This document shows, one piece after another, positions 1 through 11,255 of a stretch of DNA of 64,000 nucleotides. The stretch comes from Andrena cerasifolii (Eukaryota > Arthropoda > Insecta > Hymenoptera > Andrenidae): positions 739,001 to 803,000 of the forward strand of contig NC_135132.1 in the NCBI RefSeq assembly GCF_050908995.1, given 5' to 3'. Made by a program: the position numbers and the translations under genes. Each line of letters starts with the position of its first letter. Position 1 is the stretch's first letter. The notes beneath the pieces were generated by a model that saw only the letters and a list, made by a program, of their open reading frames with translations, searched no databases and had not been told where the DNA came from.

Positions 1-82
1 TTTTGCAGCCAACCGATAGATAGTTTGCAAGTTACACGGGTTATCGCGTTCGCTGTATTGGCCGCATTCCCGTCAATGCGAC

Positions 83-178
83 GGCTCCATATCAATACTA
101 CACATTACGATATTACACAAGCAATTTAGCGCACATCAAAATAGGACACAGAATATAGTGCACATACAATTTAGAACA
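83..178. repeat. Dispersed repeat shared with 57523-57618
   Basis: This stretch is nearly identical to 57523-57618 in the same orientation. Both begin GGCTCCATATCAATA and end at CACATACAATTTAGAACA. An inverted partial copy lies near 58750-58800. It is therefore a dispersed mobile-element segment. No coding potential is visible, and the family was not identified. Confidence 0.75.
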
Positions 179-180
179 GT

Positions 181-1098
181 GGTGAGCAACCTTTGGTCCG
201 AAGTAGGCTACAAGTGGAAACCTACTACTCTATGCGGGCCACAATATTAAATACATAAATACACTAATCAAATAATTTTACTTTATGGGATGAATTTGTT
301 ATTTCTGACATTGATTTACAATAAAACTTTTTTTTTTAAATTTGATTTACAGTTTATTAGTAATATATACACAGTAATATATACTTACCTACATAATATA
401 TTATAAACAGGTATATGTGATATTTTTCTAATTAAATGAAATTAAATAACTATTCAAATTTACTTAATTTCTTCTCCTGTTCCGTACGTACTAACGTCTC
501 CATGGTTAGATTGAAACTGATGGAGAATCAAAATTAACACTTGCCGCTTGTATCAAAGGACGCGCAAGACGCAGCGTCTTATTGACGTGCTGCAAAATTG
601 ACGCGTACCGTTAAAAAATTGGATGCGCAAGACGAAGCGTCATATTGACGCGACAGCAAAATAACGCGTGCCGCTCGTGTGCACTGGGCCTTAGATAGAA
701 ATAGATTCGTTCTACACCCCACACCAAATCTAAACTATAAACTGTGCGCGGAACTATTACGTTACTAACCACGCTCGGTTTTGATTCGGGTCCCAGAACC
801 TAAGGAGGTCTTCGGATCCCGACTGGGCACGCTTGCGCGGTAACCTATCACGGCGCATGGTGGCCTCTTTAGCGTTTTGCAGTTTGTCTGACAACGCAGT
901 CATGCTGCGGCAAAGGAACGGTTGGAAGGGAAAGCAGGCGAGTGAGGGGCCCTACCGCTAGATAGCGCTGATACACGGGAGCTTTCCAATGGCTCGTGAT
1001 CTGGCGAGCAGTGGGAAAGTCCCCAAAGGTATAGCATGTTTGGTACTCACATTCGTTTACCTTTTCTATCTATGTGTAGGATCAAGGAAAAAAGGGAA
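181..1098. other. Unassigned sequence, no gene seen
   Basis: AT-rich to about 480 and more mixed in composition from 540 to 1098. Short open frames are present (for example 989-1237), but they show no recognisable domain and no splice context. Confidence 0.5.
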
Positions 1099-1175
1099 GC
1101 CTCGACACGGGACTCGAAACCGCGATCTGCAGATTCGTTGCGTGCTGGCCAGTCGCCTTAGCCACCTTGGCTACC
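1099..1175 (-). ncRNA. tRNA-like sequence (tRNA pseudogene or SINE head)
   Basis: Read on the minus strand, the segment starts GGTAGCCAAGGTGGCTAAGG, which resembles an A-box/D-arm, and contains GGTTTCGAGTCCCGT, a B-box/T-arm match, at 1107-1121. A run of six T follows directly (about 1087-1092 on the plus strand), as expected for RNA polymerase III termination. I could not fold a convincing anticodon arm, so a tRNA-derived SINE head or a decayed tRNA is more likely than a working tRNA. Confidence 0.5.
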
Positions 1176-1275
1176 CCGGGAGATGGAGTACCTGGGTACC
1201 CGTGAGATACCCGGAGAGAGAAAAATTTCCCGGGTAGGCGCTACCCGGGTAAACTACCCGGGATACCCCAGACAC
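1172..1275. repeat. GC-rich CCCGGGTA-word tract
   Basis: A cluster of self-complementary words (CCCGGGTA, TACCCGGG, GGTACCCG) abuts the tRNA-like sequence. The same kind of low-complexity, self-complementary GC-rich text occurs at 20250-20470 and 63395-64000. Open frames on both strands here are by-products of composition. Confidence 0.6.
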
Positions 1276-1437
1276 CCGACTCTCAGAGACCCGAGATCTC
1301 ATAGAATACCGTTCCATACTTGTAGCCACACTGAACGGCGTGGCCTTCGGGTCGAAGGCTTCGACCCCCGTGGAGACAGGAATACCCATTAAGAAGTGAG
1401 AAATCTCCAGTTTTGAATTTCTCATCAGATCTTTGCG

Positions 1438-1640
1438 GAAACGACGCCAAACGATTCCTTATGTTTCTCTGATGAAAATACCACCAAGAACGATGTAATT
1501 CGGACCATAATGAAGAAATTTCCATGAACAAATGTTTTGCATAATTTCAAATTCACTTCGTCAAAAATTGTCCGATTTACATGAAATTTGTTATGATTTT
1601 CATCGGAAAAACATAAGGAATTCATCGGTGTCACTTCCAT
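1438..1640. repeat. Small inverted-repeat element
   Basis: The left half contains CCTTATGTTTCTCTGATGAAA and the right half TTTTCATCGGAAAAACATAAGG, giving imperfect arms of about 50 bp. Related half-copies are visible near 3655-3700 (GGGAAAACATAAGGAATCAA) and near 19960-20010. It looks like a MITE-type family. Ends and target duplication were not defined. Confidence 0.45.
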
Positions 1641-2183
1641 ATCGATACGATAAAGAGTTAAGAATTATTTTATTTCTGAATCAGGTATGAATCCTCGACC
1701 GACCGCAGTGAATCGAGGTCGGCCCCCCGTAGTCGAGGGTAAAATATTCATTATAGTATATTAAGTATATTAAAATTAAGAAGTTCTTTATTGTTCATCG
1801 TGTCGATATGGAAGTGATACCAATGGATTTCTGGCGTTCTCTCGATTAAAATTATACTTTTACACCAGCAACACAATCATAAGAAGAGTAGACTTTTTTT
1901 AGCACACTCTCTTATTTTAGTGAGCAGGGAAAAATTAAATAAACATAAAATTGGATGAAAATGTTAGAGGGGTTAAAAAATCGAATAAAGAGAAGTGGTA
2001 AGAAGAAAGAGCGAAAGCCGGAAAACAGGAATAGGAATGACCTGAACAGGAATGACCTGAAGGTCGTTTATGATTTTTGGGAAGTATGTACGTTACGGAC
2101 GGAGGTCTGCCATGCAGATATGCAGTTAGAGCGCTCTAGCTGGTAATTCAAGAAAGTTAGTGTTAGGCACGTAGTGAAAATTA

Positions 2184-2671
2184 CAATCCCCCCACCCCCC
2201 ATAAACATGACTCATGTATGAAAGAAGCTAATTCCCTTTAATTCTCGAAAAAAATTAAAAAGTTCAAATGCAAAGACTTTGAAATCAACTTTGCTAATTC
2301 CAATTGTATACAAATCAATTCAGTATTCAGATTTTCAGCTTCCGTTTTAAGTAATTAGCGGGCAGTATGAAGATCATTTTACGATCGAAGATAATAAAAA
2401 CTTGGTAGAGACTAATTTAAACGAATCAACGTCAGTAGTGGATTAAGAGAGATGCGGATTTTTTTCTTATACAATGGCCCGCTAATTACTTAAAACCGAA
2501 ACTGCAAATCTGATCACTGAATTGATTTGTATACAATTGGAATTAGCAAAGTTGATTTCACAATCTTTGCATCTGAACTTTTTTAATTTTTTCGAGAATT
2601 AAAGAGAATTAGCTTCTTTCATACATGAGTCATGTTTATGAAGGTGTGTGTGTGTGGGGGGGGGGGATTTC
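2184..2671. mobile_element. Foldback/MITE with about 170-bp arms
   Basis: The arms at about 2200-2370 and 2475-2640 are near-perfect reverse complements. They include CATAAACATGACTCATG at the outer end and GCTAATTACTTAAAACGGA-type sequence inside. Both arms are flanked outside by C-runs on the left and G-runs on the right, extending the symmetry. The spacer is about 100 bp with no open frame. The superfamily cannot be assigned. Confidence 0.75.
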
Positions 2672-4060
2672 ATCACTTTTTTCTTACATACAGATAATTC
2701 TAACGTAGAAGTACAAATAATACTCATTTTTGTCCTCTACTTTTTCATGAATTGGAGGGGGGTAGGGCAGAGGAGTGACATTATAAGATACTGCTTTCGA
2801 AAGGCGACATCTACTGGCGTCAAGTGGAAAAGTAAAACGACAATGGCGACATCTACTGGCGTCAAGTACTAGCGCTACGTGGCGTCTGACTGTCTCGTAA
2901 AAAAGAGTATCATTTTGATAACTATTAATTCGGAATAATTCCTTTATCTGTTAGAAAAACAGCTTGAAACATTAAGTAAAACGACAAATGGGTTAAAAAA
3001 AAAATTATTCGCTGGATCATGTTAAAACACCGGAACTATGCCTAAGATAAGATAATAAGGCTAAAATAGCTGCGGGGTCGTACTCATTTCGCTAGCATTC
3101 GTGTATAGAGACATGGTCGCTCAGTGTGCCTATGGGTAGAGGGGGAAGGGGAATTAGCTTCCAGACGCAGCCGCGTCTGTTGATAGTGATCAAAAGAAAA
3201 CGTTGGACGGTCAATTGCTGCGGCCGCACACGAATCTACTGTTACGATGTATAAGCTTCGATGAAGGTCAATTCTGTGACGAACTAAATACTTTAAATTT
3301 ATTAAAGGATAATGAGATACAATCTGAAAGTCTGATCGATCTTTCGGATACCTGATTAAGACTGTTCGCTCCGCTGTTACGCATCCGCGTCGCACGCGTA
3401 TTCGTTGTACCTCCTCTCCCTCACCTATGCCACCAAATTCGATCACAATTTCAAATTGCCCATTCTCATTTTCGCACTGTCATTTTCACTTCAACCATTG
3501 AACCTAGGCGAAGCCTGAATAAATGAAACAAAATCATCCGTCATCACAATTTTGTATTTATTTAACCCTTTCACTGCTGAGTAAAATAAAAAAGTGTAGT
3601 AGAAAATTCTTTTTAAGATTTGTATTACTTGCCTAAAAGAGGTCCGTTCTTGGTGCTATTTTAATCGGGAAAACATAAGGAATCAATTGGCGTATTTAAC
3701 GTACATATAACTATTCAATTTTCAACTCCTTTCCGCCTACAAAAAAATAACATATATACGCTATACAATGTTTGCGCTATGTGCGAGATTAGTGGAGCAC
3801 GATATATATTTTCTGGAGTTAAGGCTACCGTCTCATTTTTGTTATGGTCCGAATCGATCGAAGCGTCCCCAGTAAACAGACGGACCCTAATGAAACTACT
3901 GCGGTCGATAAAAAGAACTTGTACAGAGGTGACATCTCCAGGTACTCTATGTAGACTAATTTTTTACGCATAGTTGCTACATTTTCTGTTCTCTCTGTCT
4001 CTGCCGCGCTGTTGCCACAGTTCCTTCTATCGAGAAGTCTTGAAGGAATACGGCACGAGA
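2672..4060. other. Unassigned stretch with a tandem 23-mer
   Basis: GGCGACATCTACTGGCGTCA occurs twice in direct order, near 2803 and 2845. A 120-codon minus frame at 3084-3446 has no recognisable domain. The rest is AT-rich without visible genes. Confidence 0.5.
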
Positions 4061-5061
4061 GCTGCGTCTAGCGTTAGAGCAGGGATCAGTGGACTCCAGC
4101 TACCGCTGATGGAGGGGGGAACACCTACAGGAGCGTTGGTTATGTGTGCGTGACTGACATAGGCGCAGTTCATGACACATTACAAAAGATAGAGAGGTTG
4201 GGTAGTGAAGTTAGGAAACATGTCAATGAAACAATACTAATTTGCGTATCAATAGTTTTTATTTATACGTAGAGGGATGTAATATTTTGTATAATCAATG
4301 TGCAATTTCAAAGCATAAAATTTTAATAAGGTACATCACCGAAGTGTAACACGCTGATCGTAATGAAATTTATAAATACTATAATTCTTCTAAAAATATA
4401 TGACGCTTTCTTTTTTACCTAACTATACATCAAAATAATCTTTTATATTAACATGAATTATCTCTTGTTTAAATACAAATTTAATAACGAAATCATTTTT
4501 TTTAAACATCAATTTAGACAAAAAGTATATTTCAATACTTTTGTACATGCTTTTCTTCGGAATTGTTATTCCACGGTTGTAAAAATTTATTAATATAAAT
4601 TAGAGATCAGTACTAACAATACATATATTTTGGAATGTCTCATTAAACGATTTTATTTAACTACGATCCTGTGTTTGTTTGTATGTTTAATTCAAATCTG
4701 GAAGTTCAATTTTAATCCACTTCCAACCATCCAATTGTCTTGAAACTTTGCAGGGGTGCGTAGTTTGGATGGCAATACAAAATTATGAAAAAAAACTCTG
4801 CGGGGGTGAACAAATTACCCAGGCACCAATAAATAAACACCCATAGCCACAAATCCAATCGACTTAAAATAAACCACTCGCGTTCTTTACGAACTTTTAG
4901 CACTGTACAGTTCAAGCAAACTTTTAAATTGCATACAGCAATAAAAGATATTTGTAAAGAAGTTTGAGCTGTGAAATGTAAATCCACAAACACTAAAAAC
5001 TAGAAAATAAAAAAATTTATAAAAAAATTATAATATACGATTTTATTAAAAATGCATTAAA

Positions 5062-5285
5062 AACTAAAAAATAATTATTTTCTATACTACAATTTCGATG
5101 GTGTATTTTCACTTTAAATAAAATCGTGGGGCAGGATATCTCGCAACAAATTGATTTCGACACTTGATGCTGTACTAAATTGATTCATATTCTGTTATGA
5201 AATATCCTGCTCCACGTTTTTATTTAAAGTTTAAAAACACCATCGAAATTGTAGTACAAGATTATAATTATTTTTTAGTTGTTAG
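5062..5285. mobile_element. Palindromic MITE
   Basis: The left arm (to about 5145) and the right arm (from about 5197) are reverse complements through CTACAATTTCGATGGTG and CACCATCGAAATTGTAG and through GGGGCAGGATAT/ATATCCTGCTCC. The loop is about 50 bp and no coding is present. About 770 bp of AT-rich sequence lies to its left (from 4190) with no gene seen. Confidence 0.7.
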
Positions 5286-5621
5286 TGCCTTTTTGATAAA
5301 ATTGTGTAACACATTATTTTTTTATATATATTTTTTGTCTCTAATCAAGTTACAGTCATCACAATAAACCAATCCAACTTCATTCGAGAATTGAAATAAG
5401 ACATTCAAGCTTTCACCCCCTTGACATGGATGAGTACAGATAAAAAAAAGTGCCATATATTTTTCGAAGAATTATATTCTCTTATTACTTTCTCTCATTC
5501 TGGGTAATTCCTCTTCTCCATTGACGGTCTTCCTACAATTTTGCCAGGTCGCTCGTAACGAAATGTGACGCATGCAGTGTGGATCTGTAACACATCATTA
5601 AAAACATTAGGAAATAATTAA

Positions 5622-7355
5622 TTGTTGTTTTACAAGCGTACAAAATTTTACCGTAGATTTATAAGCTGTCAAACTTTACCTGAAATATGGTACTTATTAA
5701 TCCATTTGTCCTGGCATTACTGTCCCATACACCATGTTTGCAGTAATTTTGTAAAATGTCCGCCTGTAAGAAATGATCGCAGAAATTTCGGTAAATTTGC
5801 TATAAAAGTAAAAGTTTGTTTCTGTTCCAATTCTGGAATGATGTTTTTTTCATTCTCTTAATTCTTTCCATCGCAGAAATATTCTAGTTGTGCACATTCT
5901 TTGTGTTCACCAAACACGTGGCTCGGAACATTCTGTATGTTGCCATACAAATTCTTTGTTTTCTCGTCGATTGATATATTCTGATTGTATCTAAACTTTG
6001 CGGTGTTTAAGATGTCCGTGCGTATCCGGCGAATGCTACTTTCCACAGCTTGCCTCAACGGTCCAGGTGTAGTCTTCTTCACAATCGCTTTCATTTTGGT
6101 GGAAAAGTTTCGCAACAAATGATTCGTGCATTCAATTTTTTTTACGCGAATCTGTCTCTTATACGGGTCAACATCAATAATCTTCTTATACACGCTGCTG
6201 TCGACATTAGCAATCAGAGTAGAATAAACAAGCCCACGTTTCTAGTATTGAATCCTTCTACTATAGCATCGCTTTCCATAGCAGTCGATGTTCGAGATGT
6301 GTTCCAGTTTTTGAAGCATATGTGCTTTCGAGGTCCTTTCTTGTTTTTCGCAGCAATCCGACAAATTCTGCACACTTTATTTCGAACGCCGTAAAATAAA
6401 ACTTTCTTCGTATAATAGCCAACTATCACGCCGACTCCATACGCAGAATCGTAACATCCACTGCGGTACGATCTCTTCATCCAGTTTCCGTCGGCCACAA
6501 CGGGGATATGAGGGGTCCCTGATCTGGGAAGAACGTCGCCTCTTTCAATCGCCAAACGTTTTTCTTCTTCAGCCGCTGCTAACATCTCTTCTTCTGCAGC
6601 AACAATTACAAACTTGACGAATTCATCTTGATTCTTCAGTTCGACATGCAACGTATGTTCACTCCTGCAAAAGTGTGTTCCAACTGGGCATAACTGCTTC
6701 CACATAAAATTGTTGCATTACGGCACCCTGATTGTTACCCTTTTTTTGGCTTCGTCCGATTGATTGCGGATTTCAGATTTGTAATGGCATAAAGTGCACA
6801 TTACGCTGAAGATGTTTTTGAAGCCACACCGTTTCACACCAGTTATTCGTACGAGTTCAATGCCACAGTCTTCAATACCACATTTTGAAAATTCATTATA
6901 TCGTTGCTATTTAGGTGATGCGATTGTTATTGCGGTTCGCTCTTTGCAACTTTTTCTATAACAAAGTTGTCTTCTTCGTTACCTTCTGGTATTTCAGTTC
7001 TCAATTCTTCCAACGCCTCTTCAGTTTCTCCCGAACTACCCGTATCAGTATCTTCATCGGATGGCGAATACATTATCTCTTGTTGTGTATCATTTCGTCC
7101 ATCGAATGTTGATGGTTCCTCTACTATACGTTCTTCGGCCACTTCTTCTGGATGTTGTCCTGCGGCAGTGTCGTCTGCCGTTTTTGCGCTTTCTTGTTTT
7201 TTCTTCTGAAAGGCTAAAGACGCTCTCTTTCCGCGATATATTTTCCGTTTCGGTAATCTCTTTGCGTACGGACGTAATTTTCGCGGACGAAACGCAGAAT
7301 TATTGTCCATATGTTCTCGCACGTCCTTTATGTTCACATTTTCAGTGACACTCAT
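5622..7355 (-). pseudogene. Broken Kolobok / Mutator-like transposase
   Basis: Three minus-strand segments read in order: 7355-6927 (acidic N-terminal region starting MSVTENVNIKDVREHMDNNS), 6705-6214 and 6193-5858. The middle part has ADGNWMKRSYRSGCY, paired cysteines (CRICR) and a conserved MESDAIVEGFN. The last has YKKIIDVDPYKRQIRVKKIE. The same blocks occur in order in the intact element at 29982-31709 (GDGTWKKRGFSS, KMEVDGISEMF, YKGIVDLNPYDVQVKKLE). A one-base frame change lies near 6235-6250, with another break between 6927 and 6705. After a stop near 5858 a weakly similar reading continues to about 5700. The gene is inactive. Kolobok is a cut-and-paste DNA transposon superfamily; terminal repeats for this copy were not found. 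Confidence 0.8.
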
Positions 7356-8330
7356 TTTACACTACCCCAACAAACACAACACAAACACAAACATAAACTC
7401 CTTCTGTTCGTTCATACACAGTGTTCCGTCCCGATTATCGCGACGGTTATGAGGTGTTGTCGTTGTGGTGGTTTTTAGTTATACAACTGCCTGCCAAGTC
7501 GCTTCCCGAAAAGCTTTTGGGTGGCAAGGAAGGGATGAACTCGTGGGAAGGAACGAGGATGTAGTACGTTGGCGATCTCCTGAGTGAGGGCGTACAGCCC
7601 GAGTCAAGGACAGCTACGGTAATGGTCGATACTCGAAAACGCAAAAACCGAATGACCAAGCAACCTGCCAGATGACAACAATAAAACCCTAAAACGGCGC
7701 AATGCAGCTACGTAACTACAAATATTTCCCCCTAATTAGCGGAACGCCGCGGTAGGTGGTAAAACTCTTCGAAAGGGATCGGTTTAACGTAGACGGCGAA
7801 GCCCGGCAAAAACAAAGCGACACCACGCGGTCGAACGTGAAATGTAGTGTTACGTCCCTACTTCCTATTTGGGGCGCGATTTTATGGAGATTATGTATCG
7901 TGTCCGCTTTTAAGCTAGTCCAGGACTTTACGCTGTGGGATAGTTGGGAATCTCTGTGGACGTACATTAACATGATATATTAAACATGCTTACTTTTTAT
8001 TTGTCAATGGGTATTCGCCGCCAGACCACAGGCTCCTTGAGCGCCACGTCGATTTCCTTTACGTAGTTCGATTTCGGCGGGGCCTAATCGCCGGGTGACA
8101 CCACGACCCCTTGCTCGTCCGGATTAATGGGTTCTACGGCACGGATGCAGGAGGTGCTCGTCGCTTTCAGCAAAGTAGAATATTCAGCTGGCGCACTTTT
8201 ATATTCTAATGCTAACCGGCGTAGCTGGTTTTTCCTCGCGGCTCTGTGACCTCTGGGCATCACCACCTTTTATATTCGGGATTGATTTGATTAGGTTCTC
8301 TTTGTTCCCGGGACTATGGTTCATGTCTAA
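7356..8330. other. Unassigned flank of the Kolobok relic
   Basis: Of more balanced GC than its surroundings. Short frames at 7447-7659 and 8084-8266 show no known domain. This may be untranslated or terminal sequence of the neighbouring transposon. Confidence 0.4.
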
Positions 8331-8335
8331 TTTCC

Positions 8336-8870
8336 GATGACACCGTGGGCGGCTATCCGCTTATAAGTTTCACTTTCGACAGACGCAAAACACGATCGCG
8401 TATGAAACATTTCGATGACATCGTGGGCGGCTTTCCGCTTGTAAGTGCCACCTGTATTGGAAGCAAATTGCGAACTTTTAAGGGGGTAGACATGGGTAAT
8501 GCAGCCCGCTGTATACCGACACAATCTGGCCCGAAACATGGGTTTGGGGGCATACGTTGTTTGTCCTTATATGAGCAAATTTTGGGCTAGGCGGGGTCTC
8601 ATTCGAAAGATGAAGGTTCAATGCAGCCCGCTTTGGTCATGGTTCAACGAGATTGTGTTGATATCTAATAATATGAGTGTTGAAAGCAGAGCAAAAGTCG
8701 ACAAAATACACCCGCGTGAATCAAAGTATTTTTAGGTCACTAAAAGAGTTTTGTGACTCAAACGATGCCCATAGCGGGCTGCATTGAACCTTCCTCTTTC
8801 GAATGAGACCTCATACAGTCCAAAATCTGCTCATATAAGGACAAACAACCTATGCCCATGGTTGCATTCC
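8336..8870. repeat. Composite direct and inverted repeat cluster
   Basis: A direct duplication of period about 77 bp starts at 8336 and 8413; both copies carry CGTGGGCGGCT..TCCGCTT. A related single copy lies near 11843. It is followed by an inverted repeat: 8536-8640 pairs with about 8768-8870 (TTTGTCCTTATATGAGCA against TGCTCATATAAGGACAAA, and AATGCAGCCCGC against GCGGGCTGCATT). No coding is supported. Confidence 0.65.
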
Positions 8871-9796
8871 CAAATCAGAGTTCCGCCATATTGGCGATAA
8901 TACAGGCAAGTCACGTGACAAATTTAGTTGAGGTAGTAGCTACGAAATGGCGCCTACACGGGAGGACTGCCAACGTAGATTCATAGCAAAACTGAAGCGA
9001 TAGCTGGATATACGAGCCACAATAAAAGCATGATGGAGTCAATGTATGCATTTTCGGACGATTGTAGGTTAGGTTATATTCATTTTAGGCATACATTGAC
9101 TACGAACTGCTGGGAACTGTATACATTTACTAAATTAACGCTTTTACAGTAACCCATACATCACTTGAAATCGCTGTCGTATTTATGTTATAATTATATG
9201 GCCACATTATTGGAAATAAAAAAAGAGAGATTGAAACTTTTTTACTAATACTGGAAGTATTGATTTACTGATATCATCTTTTCAGAATATGGATGTTACA
9301 GTAATTATTTGAAATATTGCTCTTACTATTATTCTTTTTTATTCTTCCGACTATTGTATAGAACATATAATAAGAATAAGTCTCCAAATCAGTCAACATT
9401 TGACTCCCTGACCTTTTTTGTAAACCTTTACGGTCCTATCTCCTAAGTTAAATTGTCCTTAGATGATATTTAAAATGCAGACAGGGTTAAAAAAAATAAA
9501 ACAACATAAAATAATAGATGTGACTTATTTTAATTTCACTCAGCAAATACCTATATATTGAAAATAGGAAAACGTTTTTGTTTAGAGCGTGAAGTTTAAA
9601 TTACAACACAATGGGCTGGTGAAATCTAGGGCACAGTGTAAAGGAATTTCAGCAGAAAGAAAAGAAAATTCGACATTGTATCACGTTTGCTCTCATTATG
9701 ATTAGGAAAATGTTATCAATATTTGAAAAAAAAAATATTTATGCAGAAAAAACTAAAAGTAAAAAAGTTAAGCCCTTATTGTTATTGAAAAATTGT
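8871..9796. other. AT-rich stretch, no gene seen
   Basis: No open frame with a recognisable domain, no clear repeats and no splice-supported exon were found. Confidence 0.5.
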
Positions 9797-9806
9797 TGTG
9801 TATCTG

Positions 9807-9978
9807 CAGGGTTGCCAGCAACATTATGCAGGACCACTTATTTAGCGGAGAGGAACACCCACAGGAGTGGTGGTAATGTGTGCGTCAGCAATGTCTTCAC
9901 GCATACGTTACCACCACTCCTGTAGGTGTTCCCCTTCCGCTAAGTAAGTGGTCTTGCATAATGTTGCTGGCAACGCTG
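9807..9978. mobile_element. hAT-type palindromic MITE with 8-bp target duplication
   Basis: The element begins CAGGGTTGCCAGCAAC and ends GTTGCTGGCAACGCTG. Nearly its whole 172 bp is a palindrome (CACCACTCC and GGAGTGGTGG in the arms). It is flanked by an exact 8-bp direct repeat TGTATCTG at 9799-9806 and 9979-9986. A CAG-type inverted terminus plus an 8-bp target duplication is the hAT signature. Diverged relatives of the arm occur near 4110-4160 and 53845-53890. Confidence 0.85.
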
Positions 9979-10199
9979 TGTATCTGTGTTAGCAGACCGA
10001 GGCGCTGGCTTTATTTCTCGGCTGCTATGACCCCCGTTCTCACCTTCTCTTTTACGACCCATCGACAGCGACAAAGTAACCGCGAGCCACCGCGAGCATC
10101 GGAGAATACTGTTCGCTGAATACCTATACCTACTTACATCGTACAAATTAAATTTCGAACCGAGGTTCGATGCGACAGAATTTACTGAATACGTGTAAC

Positions 10200-11064
10200 A
10201 CTCTCTCCTTTTTGGTGAAACTGGAATATGTTGTAGTCTTTATTGATATATATATATATAAACGTATGTCATAGGTTTTTAAAAAATTTCCCAATTGTGG
10301 ATATTGACTTTTTTTCATTAAATTATAACTGTTGAACTAAGAAACAGATAAGAATGAGCTTTTGGGTGCTTACAGTGGGGAAATAAGAGTACCTAATAGC
10401 AATTACGACACTTGAAAAAAAAAATTTTAGACCATTTATTTTGAAATTGTTCTGAACAAATGCAATTTTATACTACCAGGACACTATTTAAAAATTTGAA
10501 AAAATGAGGATATAGGGCTACTTGTGCTCTTTACGGACACGTTTTTAGAAACGCGGAGACTTTAAAATTGGTCGCATGCAAATTAATTGAATGTGACACC
10601 GCGTCGCTCAGCACCGGCTTGTCTGGCTGAGCCGTGCGTACTACAATATGGAACTATCTATTTCTTTACTTCCTAACCTTGCGTGGCCTTGAAAGTCATT
10701 GTATACCATATGGTTGAATTTGTCGAGCCGGTGCTGGGCGACACAGCGTCACATTCCGCTAATTTTCATTTGGCCAATTTTAAAGTGTCCGTATTTCTCA
10801 AAACGGGTCCGTAAAAGAGACAAATAGGACTATACCCTTACTTTTTAAATAAATACTCATTTTGATCAGTTTGTTAGTTCAACAGTTACAATTTTTTGAA
10901 AAAAAGTTAACATTATATTTCAAAGAGCTGTAAGATCCACAATTTTTGACATTTTGAACAATCCGTCGAGATATGCTTATATATCCCTAAAGACTACACC
11001 ATACCCATGTTTCATCTAAATCTGAAATGTTACTTCGAAAAGTGTCCGATGTTGCATGGAATGA
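10200..11064. mobile_element. Foldback element, copy 1
   Basis: Arms of roughly 400 bp (10200-10610 and about 10730-11064) are reverse complements, for example GTTGAACTAAGAAACAG near 10330 against the right-arm CTTAGTTCAACAG type. The same family occurs full length at 42961-44262. In copy 1 the outermost part of the left arm is missing or replaced, while the right end keeps GCATGGAATGA. No protein-coding content. Confidence 0.8.
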
Positions 11065-11094
11065 CCCATGTATTTCACTGGGCTCAGAAATATG

Positions 11095-11255
11095 GATTTC
11101 CTAAAGATGCTGTTGCGGCGTAATAATAATGTTTTTGGAGGATGCTAAAAAGTTCACAAATGTTTCGTAAAAGAACGAAACAGTCACTAAACATTTGTTG
11201 TCATATAGCTTATAGTCAGGTTATATTTTCTGTCATTTCGAGGAGCCGACCACAT
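11095..11255 (-). mobile_element. Short MITE copy related to 15747-16070
   Basis: Contains GGTTATATTTTCTGTCATTTCGAG and GTTCACAAATG..TTTCG in the order found reversed at 15750-16050. It is a third copy of a family with TATATTTTCTGTCACTTCG ends. Confidence 0.55.

Noticed and set aside
3084..3446. A 120-codon minus-strand open frame
   Set aside because: No recognisable domain, no splice or promoter context, and low-complexity pieces. Chance frame is more likely.
8084..8266. A 60-codon basic minus-strand frame
   Set aside because: It looks protein-like at first, but no family is recognisable and it lies in repeat-rich flank.
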